From Phycisphaerae bacterium RAS2 (GTDB lineage Bacteria > Planctomycetota > Phycisphaerae > UBA1845 > UTPLA1), in the NCBI GenBank assembly GCA_007753915.1, contig CP036352.1, positions 3,845,306 through 3,909,305 on the forward strand: DNA of 64,000 nucleotides, in the 5' to 3' direction. Position 1 is the first letter of the stretch. Every line of letters begins with the position of its first letter. Position numbers and translations under genes: made by a program. This document shows positions 1 to 9,425 of this stretch, piece by piece. The notes beneath the pieces were generated by a model. The model was not told where the DNA came from. It saw only the letters and a program-made list of their open reading frames with translations, and ran no database searches.

Positions 1-2
1 AC

Positions 3-77
3 CCATTCGAATTGGCCGGGTACACACCGGCCGAAGCCCGCGTTGAGAGCAAGTCCAACTGGAGCTGGGACTGGTAG
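3..77 (+). CDS. C-terminal end of an unidentified protein (5' truncated by window)
   Basis: Frame 3 is open from the window edge to a TAG at 75-77 and gives 24 residues ending in ESKSNWSWDW. Codon choice is GC-rich at third positions, as in the real genes here, and the tail is aromatic, as in many envelope proteins. Nothing identifies the family. It would lie 115 bases upstream of the lipoprotein gene on the same strand. It could be chance, since the reading is short. Confidence 0.4.
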   Translation, partial: PFELAGYTPAEARVESKSNWSWDW

Positions 78-192
78 CGAGATTTCCGTCCCGGCTGACC
101 CTGTACAGATACAACATCGTGATCGGCGAATTGTTTCCAGCATCCGCCAAGCGGTTGGAAGCAGCGTAGCCATTACCCGGAGGCTTGAAGCA

Positions 193-1527
193 ATGCCAAT
201 CGTGACTGATCGACGGCACCACACTGGACTGGCCTTGCTGGCGCTGATCGTGGGCGGCGGTTGCCAGGTCGGCCCCGTTGCCCTGCAAATAGGTCAGGCG
301 GAGTACAACGAGGCGATCCAGCACTCATCGGCACGGCAGATGCTTCTGAACCTGGTCCGCCTCAAGTACCGCGAGCTGCCGCTCGTTCTGGATATCAGCA
401 GCATCTCGTCCCAATTTGAAATCGCCAGCGCTGCAGGAGTCAGCGGGCGCCTCAATGAAAACGTCGGCCAGGGCGCGCGAGGAATTTCGTCATCCGCGGG
501 CTTTGATCCCGACGGCCCGACCGGCGGCCTCGGCACAAGCGGAAGCCGCGTTACCGGGAGCAATCCCGACTGGCTCGATTTGAGCGCGTCGTTCAGTTAC
601 ACCGAGCGTCCGACGATTACCTATAGCCCGCTTCACGGCGGTGATTATGTCCAGCGCATGCTTTCCCCCATCGGTGTCGAGACGGTCGTTACCCTCTGCA
701 ACACCGGCTGGCGCATCGACCGCGTCCTGAATCTCACCGTGCAAGACATGAATGGTCTGGACAATCTCGGATCGGCATCCGGGCCGACGCCGACGCTCGC
801 GCCGGACTGCAAGGCATTTCGCGCCGCGCTGCGTCAGATGCGCAAGCTTCAGGTACTCCGAGCGATCAGCCTCGAGTTTGAATCGATTCCCGACGATCTC
901 GCCTCGCCCATAGAAAAGGACCGGATCACGGCAGAGGACCTCCTGACCGCGGCCGCAGCGAACGCAAAATTTCGCCCGATCGACAACGGCGAACGCTTTG
1001 TCCTATCGCGCGATCGAAAGCGCGCGATCCTGCGCCTGAGCGATGCGCCGGAGCACGCCGAACAAGTTGCCGCGCTGCGCGATCAACTCGAATTGGCGGC
1101 GGATCAGTTTGTTTATGAACTCGTCCCCGCGCGAACCCAGACGGCTGGATACATCCCCGAAAAAGGACCGAAAACTCGAATCGTCCTCGATACGCGCTCG
1201 CTGGGAGGCGTGCTCTTCTTCCTTTCGGAATGCACGGTGCCGCCGGATTCTCACGTCGAAGCCGGGCTGGTTACCCAGACCGTCGATCGCGACGGGCAGC
1301 CCTTCGACTGGGGGTCGGTCATGAACGAGTTAATGGTCATTCACACGTCGCGCTGGCCCTCAAAGGACGCCTACGTCTCGGTGCGCAAGCGCGGCCATTG
1401 GTTCTACATTCGCTACGATGATCTAAATTCAAAGAGCACGTTCATGTTGCTCGGTCAGATTTTCAGGCTTCAGGCGGGCGAAGCCAAGAGTACGGCTCCG
1501 GTGCTCACGCTGCCCATCGGCGGTTGA
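193..1527 (+). CDS. Probable lipoprotein of unknown function
   Basis: A 444-residue protein. The start at 193 is preferred over upstream in-frame codons because GGAGG lies at 179-183, nine bases ahead, and because it exposes a signal peptide: two Arg and two His, a Leu/Ala-rich core, then VGGGC with the candidate lipidated Cys at residue 24. The mature part shows no domain I recognise. It has a Gly/Ser-rich stretch near residues 95-130 and ends with an alternating hydrophobic pattern. It is probably an envelope protein exported by Sec. It runs convergently toward tatC with only six bases between stop codons, so no separate terminator fits there. A function cannot be assigned from sequence. 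Confidence 0.75.
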   Translation: MPIVTDRRHHTGLALLALIVGGGCQVGPVALQIGQAEYNEAIQHSSARQMLLNLVRLKYRELPLVLDISSISSQFEIASAAGVSGRLNENVGQGARGISSSAGFDPDGPTGGLGTSGSRVTGSNPDWLDLSASFSYTERPTITYSPLHGGDYVQRMLSPIGVETVVTLCNTGWRIDRVLNLTVQDMNGLDNLGSASGPTPTLAPDCKAFRAALRQMRKLQVLRAISLEFESIPDDLASPIEKDRITAEDLLTAAAANAKFRPIDNGERFVLSRDRKRAILRLSDAPEHAEQVAALRDQLELAADQFVYELVPARTQTAGYIPEKGPKTRIVLDTRSLGGVLFFLSECTVPPDSHVEAGLVTQTVDRDGQPFDWGSVMNELMVIHTSRWPSKDAYVSVRKRGHWFYIRYDDLNSKSTFMLLGQIFRLQAGEAKSTAPVLTLPIGG

Positions 1528-1533
1528 GTGAAA

Positions 1534-2553
1534 CTACGACGCGACCATGTCGTGATCCGCAGCCTGCCGGCGCTCGATCACCCGGCCGACCATCAGCCCC
1601 GCCTCGAACAACACCAGCATCGGCACCGCCAGCATCAGCATCGTGCCGATATCCGGCGTCGGCGTGATGACGGCCGACGCGACCAGCACCGCCAGCACCA
1701 CAAACCGTCGCGCGCTGCGCATCTGCACCGATGTCACAATGCGCATGGCAATGAGAAACACCACCACGATCGGCACCTGAAACCCCAGCCCGAACGCCAG
1801 CGCCAGATTGGTGACAAACCCGAGGTACTCCGCCACGCTGAAAAACGGCTGCACGATCTGCTTCGCGCTGGCTTTCTGCATCGGCATGTAATACGTCTCG
1901 CCATCGTGATACACGTTCAGCCGCCGCGTGCGCGGGTCCAGCCAGATCTGGCCGTCGACCGGGTCGGCCGGCTCCACCGTCGCAACGGGAATGTTCATGC
2001 GCACGTCCGCGGGCTGCGTCGCGACCATCTCGCTGTCGCCGCGCATCCATGCATACAGGCCCATGTTGGGATCCGGCAGCGGGAACCATCCGGCGATGCC
2101 GATGAGAAACTTGATCAGCCCCGACAGCACCACGAGTACCAGGAACGACGCACCGAGAAGGAACAGTCCGATTGAGGCCGGCGCGAAGTACGTCACGATC
2201 TTTCGCTCGTTCGGATACAACCCCGCCGCGATAAACAGCCAGAGCTGATACAAAATCCACGGCGCCGCCAGGACCAGCCCGAACTCGAGCGAGATTTTGA
2301 AATACTCCATGAACGACTCGAGCGGGTTGAGCTGGACGAGCCGCGCCTCCTGCCCGATCTCATTCATCGCGACCATGTACGGCGTGGTGAGAATCGTGAT
2401 GAGCCTGTCGCCGAAGTGAAAGCAAAGCACCGTCGCCGCGACAAGGCCGAAGATGGCCCAGATCAGCCGCTTGCGCAGTTCTTCCAGGTGCTCGCCGAAA
2501 GACATTCGGACGGCATCGGGATCGGTAGGTTGCTTGTCGGCGGCGTCAGTCAC
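1534..2553 (-). CDS. tatC: Sec-independent protein translocase subunit TatC
   Basis: TatC is the core receptor of the twin-arginine translocase, which exports folded proteins bearing an RR signal across the inner membrane. The family signature is at the N-terminus (residues 17-30, MSFGEHLEELRKRL), followed by six hydrophobic segments. The segment entering TM4 (SVAEYLGFVTNLALAFGLGF) is typical. At 339 residues it is longer than the usual ~250. The excess is mostly an insert of about 70 residues, roughly 154-222, in the periplasmic loop between TM3 and TM4, plus a longer C-terminal tail. No tatA or tatB lies nearby. The DUF362 protein at 15.5 kb has an RR signal and is a likely client. Confidence 0.95.
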   Translation of the reverse strand: MTDAADKQPTDPDAVRMSFGEHLEELRKRLIWAIFGLVAATVLCFHFGDRLITILTTPYMVAMNEIGQEARLVQLNPLESFMEYFKISLEFGLVLAAPWILYQLWLFIAAGLYPNERKIVTYFAPASIGLFLLGASFLVLVVLSGLIKFLIGIAGWFPLPDPNMGLYAWMRGDSEMVATQPADVRMNIPVATVEPADPVDGQIWLDPRTRRLNVYHDGETYYMPMQKASAKQIVQPFFSVAEYLGFVTNLALAFGLGFQVPIVVVFLIAMRIVTSVQMRSARRFVVLAVLVASAVITPTPDIGTMLMLAVPMLVLFEAGLMVGRVIERRQAADHDMVAS

Positions 2554-2611
2554 GCGGACAGATTACGGCCGATGTTCGCGCGGGTCCACGGGGAGAGAGA
2601 ATTTCAACTAA

Positions 2612-2684
2612 TGGGCGATGAGGGACTTGAACCCCCGACCCCCTCGGTGTAAACGAGGTGCTCTGCCAATTGAGCTAATCGCCC
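2612..2684 (-). tRNA. tRNA-Val (anticodon TAC)
   Basis: On the minus strand a full 73-base cloverleaf is readable. The acceptor stem is GGGCGAT/ATCGCCC with discriminator A. The D arm contains TTAGCTCAATTGGCAGAGC. The anticodon stem is CCTCG/CGAGG around loop TTTACAC, giving anticodon TAC. The T arm contains GGTTCAAGTCC. CCA is not encoded. It sits 58 bases upstream of tatC and may be cotranscribed with it. Confidence 0.96.
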
Positions 2685-2892
2685 GGATGCGGCACGCCCA
2701 TTCTAACTCACTCTGAAGGCCGGCTCAATTCGTGGATGCAAACTCGAAACTCAAGACTTGGATTGGAAGGCTTCGCGGTTGACCATTCTGTTCTGCGTCC
2801 GCGGTGCCCGCTCGCTCGCGCTCGGGGCTAGGTTGACGGCGCCAGCCCTTCTTAATTCTCAATTCTTCATTCTGCATTCGCCTTTACCACTT

Positions 2893-3372
2893 TCATCGCG
2901 CCGGGCCGTCGCCGAGGTCATCTTCACCCAGCAAGACAAACTTCCGAGACCGAAGCACCGTCACCGCCGTCTCCAGGTCCTCGGTGTGAATCGCCAGCGC
3001 TGCCCGGCCCGTCGGGCGCACGAGCAGCGGATACGCATAATCAATGTTCACTTCGCCGGCGATCAGCGCGCCGCAAATCGAAATCAACCCCTGCCCGTGC
3101 GGCACTTCCACCACCACCAACTCCGAGACAGACACCGGAAAGTCGCGGCTCTTGAGCAGGTCAATCGCTTTGTCGGCGTCATCGCAAATGATGCGAATGA
3201 TCGCGCAATCAATCGCATGCACGACCGACATGCCGACCACTTTCACCGGCGACCCTTCGAAGCAACGGAACATCCGCAGCAGCGCCCCGACCCGATCCTC
3301 CAGAAAGATCGAGAGCTGCCGGACATACGCCGACCCGAATCCGGGAACCGTTCCAAATGGTTGATTGGCCAT
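2893..3372 (-). CDS. ACT domain-containing protein
   Basis: A 159-residue protein with two ACT-like halves. Each half has the beta-alpha-beta pattern of amino-acid sensing modules: RQLSIFLEDRVGALLRMF near residues 18-35, and a second copy starting near GLISICGALIAGEVNIDYAY. ACT domains bind amino acids and regulate metabolic enzymes. No catalytic domain is attached. It is divergently arranged from trpB across 107 bases, so it could share a control region with tryptophan synthesis, but that is inference. The 208 bases between its stop and the tRNA hold no gene, only short low-complexity and palindromic sequence (for example around 2802-2835). Confidence 0.85.
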   Translation of the reverse strand: MANQPFGTVPGFGSAYVRQLSIFLEDRVGALLRMFRCFEGSPVKVVGMSVVHAIDCAIIRIICDDADKAIDLLKSRDFPVSVSELVVVEVPHGQGLISICGALIAGEVNIDYAYPLLVRPTGRAALAIHTEDLETAVTVLRSRKFVLLGEDDLGDGPAR

Positions 3373-3479
3373 ATCGTTATTCTATCGGCCAACCGGCCGC
3401 TACGGATCGCGCCGAATCGGCCGTTTTGGCGGCCCGCCGGGACCGGCCGTAAGATGCCCCGCGTTCCCGAAGGCAGACC

Positions 3480-4694
3480 ATGAGCCGAACCCATCACGAA
3501 ACCCCTGCCAATCCCGATGCCAACGGACGCTTTGGCGAGTTTGGCGGGCAATATGTGCCGGAAACGCTCATGGCGGCGCTGGCCGAATTGGACTCCGCGT
3601 ACGCCGCCGCGAAGGTGGACGACGCCTTTTGGACCGAACTGGACGGTTATCTTCGCGACTACGTCGGTCGGCCCAGCGCGCTCTATTTCGCGCGCCGCCT
3701 GACCAACCACCTCGGCGGGGCGCAGGTCTGGCTCAAGCGCGAAGACCTCAACCACACCGGCGCGCACAAGATCAATAACACGCTGGGCCAGGCCATTCTC
3801 GCGCGACGCATGGGCAAACGCCGGTTGATCGCCGAGACCGGCGCGGGGCAGCACGGTGTCGCGACGGCCACCGCGGCAGCCGTGTTCGGTATGCCTGCAA
3901 CCGTCTATATGGGTGCCGAAGACGTGCGCCGGCAGGCGCTGAACGTCTATCGCATGCGCCTGCTCGGCGCGCAGGTCGTGCCGGTCGAGTCGGGCCAGCG
4001 CACTCTGAAAGATGCCATCAATGAGGCGTTACGCGACTGGATGGCCTCCGTCGCTGACACGCATTACGTTATCGGTTCGGTCATGGGGCCACACCCGTTC
4101 CCGATGCTTGTGCGCGATCTGCAGTCGGTCATCGGGCGCGAGACGCGCGAGCAGATGCTTTCAGCGACAGGTCGCTTGCCAACGGCCGTGGTCGCGTGCG
4201 TCGGCGGCGGCAGCAACGCGGCGGGAATCTTCTACCCGTTTGTCAACGACGCGGCCGTGCGGCTGATCGGCGTCGAAGCGGCCGGCGAGGGATTAGACCG
4301 GCGGCACAGCGCGACGATCTCGCGCGGCCGACCCGGCGTGCTGCACGGCATGCATACGTATGTCTTGCAGGACGACGACGGCCAGACCAGCGCGGTGCAT
4401 TCGGTTTCGGCCGGGCTGGACTACCCCGGCGTCGGCCCCGAGCACGCTTTCTGGGCGGCGAGCGGCCGCGTGCGGTACGAATCGGCCACCGATGAGGAGG
4501 CCCTCGCGGCATTTGAATTGCTTTGTCGAATGGAGGGAATCATCCCCGCATTGGAGACCGCGCACGCCGTGGCCCACGTGATCCGGCTGGCCCCGACGCT
4601 GGGCAAGAATGATACAATTGTAGTCAATCTGTCCGGGCGCGGCGACAAGGACTGCGTGGAAGTCGCGCGCCTCCGCGGCACGAAGCTGGAATGA
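3480..4694 (+). CDS. trpB: Tryptophan synthase beta subunit
   Basis: TrpB condenses indole with L-serine to form tryptophan in the cytoplasm, using pyridoxal phosphate. The PLP lysine is K97 in the motif [13 protein letters not shown]. The phosphate-binding glycine loop is [10 protein letters not shown]. The N-terminal [16 protein letters not shown] and the 404-residue length are standard for the TrpB1 class that pairs with TrpA. trpA follows 90 bases downstream on the same strand, so the two alpha2-beta2 subunits are probably cotranscribed. Other trp genes are absent from the window. Confidence 0.97.
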   Translation: MSRTHHETPANPDANGRFGEFGGQYVPETLMAALAELDSAYAAAKVDDAFWTELDGYLRDYVGRPSALYFARRLTNHLGGAQVWLKREDLNHTGAHKINNTLGQAILARRMGKRRLIAETGAGQHGVATATAAAVFGMPATVYMGAEDVRRQALNVYRMRLLGAQVVPVESGQRTLKDAINEALRDWMASVADTHYVIGSVMGPHPFPMLVRDLQSVIGRETREQMLSATGRLPTAVVACVGGGSNAAGIFYPFVNDAAVRLIGVEAAGEGLDRRHSATISRGRPGVLHGMHTYVLQDDDGQTSAVHSVSAGLDYPGVGPEHAFWAASGRVRYESATDEEALAAFELLCRMEGIIPALETAHAVAHVIRLAPTLGKNDTIVVNLSGRGDKDCVEVARLRGTKLE

Positions 4695-4723
4695 TCCGAG
4701 GCGTCGCGGTCGAGGCAAAGATT

Positions 4724-4742
4724 GGTGCGTCTGGGACGCACC
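4724..4742. repeat. Short inverted repeat between trpB and trpA
   Basis: GGTGCGTC at 4724-4731 and GACGCACC at 4735-4742 form an 8-bp stem with a three-base loop. It is one member of a family of GGTGCGTC/GACGCACC and GGTGGGC/GCCCACC palindromes dispersed in intergenic gaps of this window. Confidence 0.7.
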
Positions 4743-4784
4743 CTGCAAGACTTGTAGAATCTCAAGAGCGTACCAACCGGCCCC

Positions 4785-5600
4785 ATGAACTCATCCCCAT
4801 CCGACAACCGCATCGACCGCCGCCTCGCCGAGCAACCGCCGGGCCTGTGGCCGTTCATCCCTGCCGGCTATCCATCACTTGATTTCACCGAGCAATTGCT
4901 CGCGCGACTCGCCGCGCTGCCGATACGCGGCGTCGAACTCGGCATCCCCTTCTCCGACCCCATCGCAGACGGCCCCGTCATTCAGCACGCGTTCGCGCAC
5001 GCATTAGCAGCCGGTGTACGACTCGCGGACATCTTCGCCATGGTGACGCGCATTCGAAGTTCGAATCCCCATCCAATGCTGGCGATGGTCTCCGCGTCGA
5101 TCATCTACCGCCGCGGCGCGGACCGCTTCGTGGACGAAGCCGCTTTCGCCGGTTTCGACGGCCTCATCGTCCCCGACCTGCCGCTCGAAGAAGCCGCCGA
5201 CCTGACAGACCGTTGCGCCAAGAAAAATATGCGATTGTCGATGCTGGTCGCCCCCACGACGCAGCCCGAGCGCGCCGAGCGTATCGCCCGCGCCGCCGGC
5301 GGATTCCTCTACTACGTTTCGATTCAGGGCACCACCGGCGAACGCACCGCCCTGCCTGCCGACCTCGCCGCGAACGTCACGCGTATCCGGCGGGAATCGA
5401 GCCGCCCGATTCTCATCGGATTCGGAATCGGTACGGCCGCCCAGGTCCGCGAGGTCTGCTCATTCGCCGATGGCGCGATCGTCGGCAGCGCCCTCGTCCG
5501 CCGCATTCAAGACGCATCCGCCAGAGGCGGCGAATCGGCTGCGCTCGCCGCTGCCATCGACTTCGTGCGGGACTTGGCCGCCGCAGGAAGTGACACCTGA
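4785..5600 (+). CDS. trpA: Tryptophan synthase alpha subunit
   Basis: TrpA cleaves indole-3-glycerol phosphate and channels indole to TrpB. The TIM-barrel signature ELGIPFSDPIADGP is present. The catalytic acids are E51 (in VELGIPFSDP) and D62 (in PIADG). The phosphate-binding GFGIG motif is near residue 211. Length is 271 residues, normal for the family. Upstream of the ATG there is only a weak ribosome-binding site (no clear GGAGG), so translation may rely on the upstream trpB message. The RNA hairpin at 4724-4742 lies in the gap. Confidence 0.97.
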   Translation: MNSSPSDNRIDRRLAEQPPGLWPFIPAGYPSLDFTEQLLARLAALPIRGVELGIPFSDPIADGPVIQHAFAHALAAGVRLADIFAMVTRIRSSNPHPMLAMVSASIIYRRGADRFVDEAAFAGFDGLIVPDLPLEEAADLTDRCAKKNMRLSMLVAPTTQPERAERIARAAGGFLYYVSIQGTTGERTALPADLAANVTRIRRESSRPILIGFGIGTAAQVREVCSFADGAIVGSALVRRIQDASARGGESAALAAAIDFVRDLAAAGSDT

Positions 5601-5725
5601 CCCGGCGCGAAAGGCTCTCGCCGTGGTCTCGTTAACATACGAGGGAATCATCACGGACGCCCTCTCGCCGCAGCGCGAGGCGCCGCGACAGAACTTTCAA
5701 TCGCACACCCATACAAGGAGACAAG

Positions 5726-7762
5726 ATGAACACCCGGAGTCATGCTTCCATTGCCGTCCTCGCGCTGGCCCTGATGACAGGCTGCCAGGCAACGAGTCGC
5801 TCGTCCGTCCCGATCCCGAAGGACCAGGCCGCAACGCCCCTCATCTCGCGGTCCGTTCTTTTCAGCAATCCCGAGCGCGCCGCGCCGCAGATCAGCCCCG
5901 ATGGAGCGCACCTCGCCTGGCTGGCCGACAAGGACGGCGTGCTGAATGTCTGGGTCGCGCCGGTCGGTGACCTCGCCGCTGCCAAACCCGTCACGAACGA
6001 CACGACGCGCGGCGTCCGTACTTTCCAGTGGGCCTACGACAACAAGACGATTCTCTATCCGCAGGACAAGGGCGGCGACGAAAACTGGCACATCAATGCG
6101 ACGGATGTCACCGCGATGACCACGCGCGACCTCACCCCGATCGACGGCATCCAGGGGCGCATTCTCGCCGTCAGCCATCGCATTCCCGCCGACATCCTCG
6201 TGCAGATCAATGACCGCGACAAAAGTCTGCACGATGTCCATCGCATCAACCTCGCCTCCGGCGAGCGCAAGCTCGTCCTCAAGAACGAAGGCTTCGTCTC
6301 CATCGTCGCCGACGACGATTACAACATCCGATTCGGCAGCAAGATGACCCCCGCCGGCGGCATCGACTTCTACCAACTCAACGGGAACGACTGGAGCCTC
6401 TTCACCAGCATCCCGGCTGACGACGCCCTCACGACCGACGCCATGGGCTTCGACAAGACCGGCCAGACGCTCTACATGGTCGACAGCCGCGGCCGAAACA
6501 CCTCCGCCGTCGTCGCGACCGATCTCAAGTCCGGCACGCAAACCGTCATCGCTTCCAGCAGCAAGGCCGATGTCAGCGATGCGATGGTCCATCCGACGGA
6601 GAACACGATTCAGGCGGTCACGACCAACTACGATCGCGAGGAACGGCAGATTCTCGACGCGAGCATCAAGCCCGACATGGACCTGCTCGCCAAGGTGAAC
6701 CCCGGCGACTTCCAGATCACTTCGCGCACCCTCGACGACAAACACTGGATCGTCACCTACGTCGTCGATGACGGCCCGGTCCGCTACTACCACTACGACC
6801 GCGCCAATCGCAATGCGAAGTTTCTTTTCACGAACCGCCCCAAGCTGGAGAACCTTCCCCTCGCCGCCATGCACCCGGTTGTCATCAAGGCGCGCGACGG
6901 CCTCAATCTTGTCAGCTATCTGACACTCCCCGTCTGGACCGATCACGACCGCAACGGCAGACCCGATCGCGGCCCGGTGCCGATGGTCCTGCTTGTCCAC
7001 GGCGGCCCGTGGGCGCGCGACACGTGGGGTTACAACGGCATGCACCAGTGGCTTAGCAACCGCGGCTACGCCGTGCTAAGCGTCAACTTCCGCTCCTCCA
7101 CCGGCATGGGCAAGCAGTTCATCAACGCCGGCAACAAGGAATGGGCCGCCGCCATGCACAACGACCTGCTCGACGCCGTCGACTGGGCCGTCCGCAAGAA
7201 CATCGCCGACCGCAACAAGGTCGCCATCATGGGCGGCAGCTACGGCGGCTATGCAACGCTCGTGGGGCTAAGCTACACACCCGACCGATTCGCATGCGGT
7301 GTGGACATCGTCGGCCCATCCAACCTGATGACGCTCTTGCAAAGCATTCCCGAGTATTGGAAGCCGATGATGGACATGTTTACGTCGCGCGTCGGCGATC
7401 CGCGAACCGAGGAGGGCAAGCTGCTGCTCCGCGAGCGGTCTCCGCTCACGTTTGCGAATCGAATTCGCCGACCACTGCTCATCGGCCAGGGTGCCAACGA
7501 CCCGCGCGTCAAGCAGGCCGAGTCGGATCAGATCGTCAAGGCGATGAAGGAGCAGAAGATTCCCGTCGCGTACGTGCTGTATCCCGATGAGGGCCACGGT
7601 TTCCATCGACCGCAGAATCGCACGTCGTTCAACGCCGTCACCGAGGCATTTCTCGCGAAGCACCTCGGCGGGCGATTTGAACCGATCGGCGACGACCTGA
7701 AGGGATCGAGCATTCAGATCCCTGAAGGCCGCGACCAGATCCCCGGCCTCCCGCCGGCGTGA
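5726..7762 (+). CDS. S9 (prolyl oligopeptidase) family peptidase, probable lipoprotein
   Basis: A 678-residue serine peptidase of the dipeptidyl-peptidase/acylaminoacyl-peptidase type. It has a signal peptide with a lipobox-like LMTGC (Cys20), then a seven-bladed-propeller-like region with WD/TolB-type repeats (QISPDGAHLAWLADKDG), then an alpha/beta hydrolase domain. The catalytic triad is visible: S505 in GGSYGGYA, D592 in GANDPRVKQ, and H624 in DEGHGF. An AAGGAGACAAG ribosome site precedes the ATG. It probably degrades oligopeptides outside the inner membrane. The Tris-like hairpin at 7871-7894 ends its transcript. It has no functional partner nearby, and substrate specificity is unknown. 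Confidence 0.93.
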   Translation: MNTRSHASIAVLALALMTGCQATSRSSVPIPKDQAATPLISRSVLFSNPERAAPQISPDGAHLAWLADKDGVLNVWVAPVGDLAAAKPVTNDTTRGVRTFQWAYDNKTILYPQDKGGDENWHINATDVTAMTTRDLTPIDGIQGRILAVSHRIPADILVQINDRDKSLHDVHRINLASGERKLVLKNEGFVSIVADDDYNIRFGSKMTPAGGIDFYQLNGNDWSLFTSIPADDALTTDAMGFDKTGQTLYMVDSRGRNTSAVVATDLKSGTQTVIASSSKADVSDAMVHPTENTIQAVTTNYDREERQILDASIKPDMDLLAKVNPGDFQITSRTLDDKHWIVTYVVDDGPVRYYHYDRANRNAKFLFTNRPKLENLPLAAMHPVVIKARDGLNLVSYLTLPVWTDHDRNGRPDRGPVPMVLLVHGGPWARDTWGYNGMHQWLSNRGYAVLSVNFRSSTGMGKQFINAGNKEWAAAMHNDLLDAVDWAVRKNIADRNKVAIMGGSYGGYATLVGLSYTPDRFACGVDIVGPSNLMTLLQSIPEYWKPMMDMFTSRVGDPRTEEGKLLLRERSPLTFANRIRRPLLIGQGANDPRVKQAESDQIVKAMKEQKIPVAYVLYPDEGHGFHRPQNRTSFNAVTEAFLAKHLGGRFEPIGDDLKGSSIQIPEGRDQIPGLPPA

Positions 7763-7866
7763 CGCGGCGCTGCGACCGTGAATCGAGCTGCGGCATGATG
7801 CTTCATTCGACATGACGCCTGATGTGGTTTGATCCACGACGCCGGATCAGCATCGCAACGCGCATG

Positions 7867-7900
7867 AAAAAGCCCACGGAACTTTCCGTGGGCTTTTTTT
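7867..7900. terminator. Bidirectional rho-independent terminator
   Basis: AGCCCACGGA (7871-7880) pairs with TCCGTGGGCT (7885-7894) around the loop ACTT. An A run precedes the stem and seven T follow it, so it can stop both the S9 peptidase transcript and the convergent sigma factor transcript. Confidence 0.93.
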
Positions 7901-7934
7901 ATTTTGCTCGCAGAAGGGTCGTTCAGCAGCTTCG

Positions 7935-8927
7935 CTAGGCCGCCAGAAAATCATCCTGCAATTTGCTGCGGAGCTTGGCCAGCGCCCGGTTCTGAATCTG
8001 CCGCACACGCTCCTTGGTCACGCCGATCATGTCGCCCACCTGCTCAAGCGTCTTGGGCGCCGGCTCCACGTCGCCGCCCGCCTGCGCCGCCTGGCCCAGC
8101 GCGAACCGCGCCTGAATGACTCGGACCTCCACGTCGTTCAGGTCGGCCAGGTTCTGCCGGAGAATGCCGCGCAGCTCATCCACGCAGTCGATCTCCACCT
8201 GCTCGCGGAGCAGCTCCGCGTGGCGGCTCTTCTCCAGCGACGGATCGAACTCCGTCGGAAATCGGCCGCGATAGCGGTTGGACTTCAGTGCCACCCGGCT
8301 GAAGCTCTTGAGAATCGCCCGGCAGGCGTAGGTGCTGAACTTGAACCCGCGCCCGCAGTCGAACTTATCGACGCTGCGAAGCAGCGCCATGTTTCCTTCG
8401 CTGATCAATTCAGCGTAATCGACGTTGCCCATCCGCGTCCGCTTGGCCATCGCCAGAACCAGCGGCACGTTCGCCTGCACGATCTCGCACCGCGTCGCGA
8501 TCACCTGACGCTGCCAGAAGAGCAACTCGCTTGCAGCCTTGCCCGTCAATCGCTTCCCGGCATGCGCCTGGAAAAGTTTGGCCATGCGATAACGGGCATA
8601 GTTCATCCGCAGGAACAGCTTCTGCTCCTGGTTATTGGTCAACGTCGCGTTTGTGCCGCAGCCCTTCGCCACCGGCCGCGCATCGGCGCTGTTCACCCAT
8701 GGCTGCGCCGCCTGTTCCGCCGTCACGCCGAACAAGTCCTTGGCCGTTCGCGCCCGCGCGAAGCTCGGATGATCGAGGTACTCGACCGTCTCGGTGAGCA
8801 ATCGATCCAGCGCGGCCCGATCCTCGATGCTGATCCGCGCCAGAACCGACTCCAGCGGCGGCTTCGCGCTCGGAACGACCGACCGCGCTACCGGTGACAC
8901 GATCTCGACTTCATGTTCGTGCGTCAT
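7935..8927 (-). CDS. RNA polymerase sigma-70 family sigma factor
   Basis: A 330-residue sigma factor. The start at 8927 (MTHEHEVEIV) is preferred because GGGAG lies about ten bases upstream; an in-frame start at 8984 has no such site. Region 2 is clear: LVLAMAKRTRMGNVDYAELI, then NMALLRSVDKFDCGRGFKFSTY. A region 4 helix-turn-helix ends the protein: GVTKERVRQIQNRALAKLRSKL. The N-terminal 120 residues are unlike RpoD, with no region 1.1, so this is an alternative, group 2/3-like factor. It directs core polymerase to its own promoter set, which cannot be told from sequence. It follows a long AT-rich upstream region with a candidate promoter at 9168-9195. Confidence 0.92.
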   Translation of the reverse strand: MTHEHEVEIVSPVARSVVPSAKPPLESVLARISIEDRAALDRLLTETVEYLDHPSFARARTAKDLFGVTAEQAAQPWVNSADARPVAKGCGTNATLTNNQEQKLFLRMNYARYRMAKLFQAHAGKRLTGKAASELLFWQRQVIATRCEIVQANVPLVLAMAKRTRMGNVDYAELISEGNMALLRSVDKFDCGRGFKFSTYACRAILKSFSRVALKSNRYRGRFPTEFDPSLEKSRHAELLREQVEIDCVDELRGILRQNLADLNDVEVRVIQARFALGQAAQAGGDVEPAPKTLEQVGDMIGVTKERVRQIQNRALAKLRSKLQDDFLAA

Positions 8928-9167
8928 GGCTGGGACTCCCACGGCCTCCAGGGGCCGTTGCCTTCGCCCGGGCTGATTTGCCAATCAGCGGCCTTCGCGC
9001 GAATACGCTGGGAGCGCGCGCGAAACCTCGGACCTGGGCGATCTGCGAATTTCTGGTTGTGTTCTCGAAGCGGATGGTCGCTCTCAAAACCACCCGCCCC
9101 GGCTAACTCGACCCCGGTTCACCCGGAGCCATGCGGGGGGAGTCTGTTACAACAAACCGACAAGAGG

Positions 9168-9195
9168 AATATATCACGCCTTTTTTGTTACGCAA
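9168..9195 (-). promoter_or_regulatory. Candidate promoter of the sigma factor gene
   Basis: On the minus strand TTGCGT (9195-9190), a 16-base spacer and TATATT (9173-9168) fit a sigma-70 consensus. It lies in the only strongly AT-rich non-coding stretch of the first 10 kb. The gap between the sigma start (8927) and the receiver-like gene (9426) is about 500 bases and holds no other gene I can support. The leader would be roughly 230 bases. Confidence 0.5.
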
Positions 9196-9425
9196 ATCAT
9201 CGCTACCGTTAAATGTTATGGCCGGTAACCTGTACCTTTCGGAACAAACTTAAACAACTACAGGGAAACACCTTAAGCGAATTAGGGCATGGCGAGAAAT
9301 CCGAAAAAAACTTGCCGGACAACTTGTAACAGGACTTATAACTCGCATTACCGAAAACCGTGCACTGTGACACCCAAAGACTGATAATGTTAACTTAGCT
9401 CCCTTTCGGCGAATTGCTACCCTCG

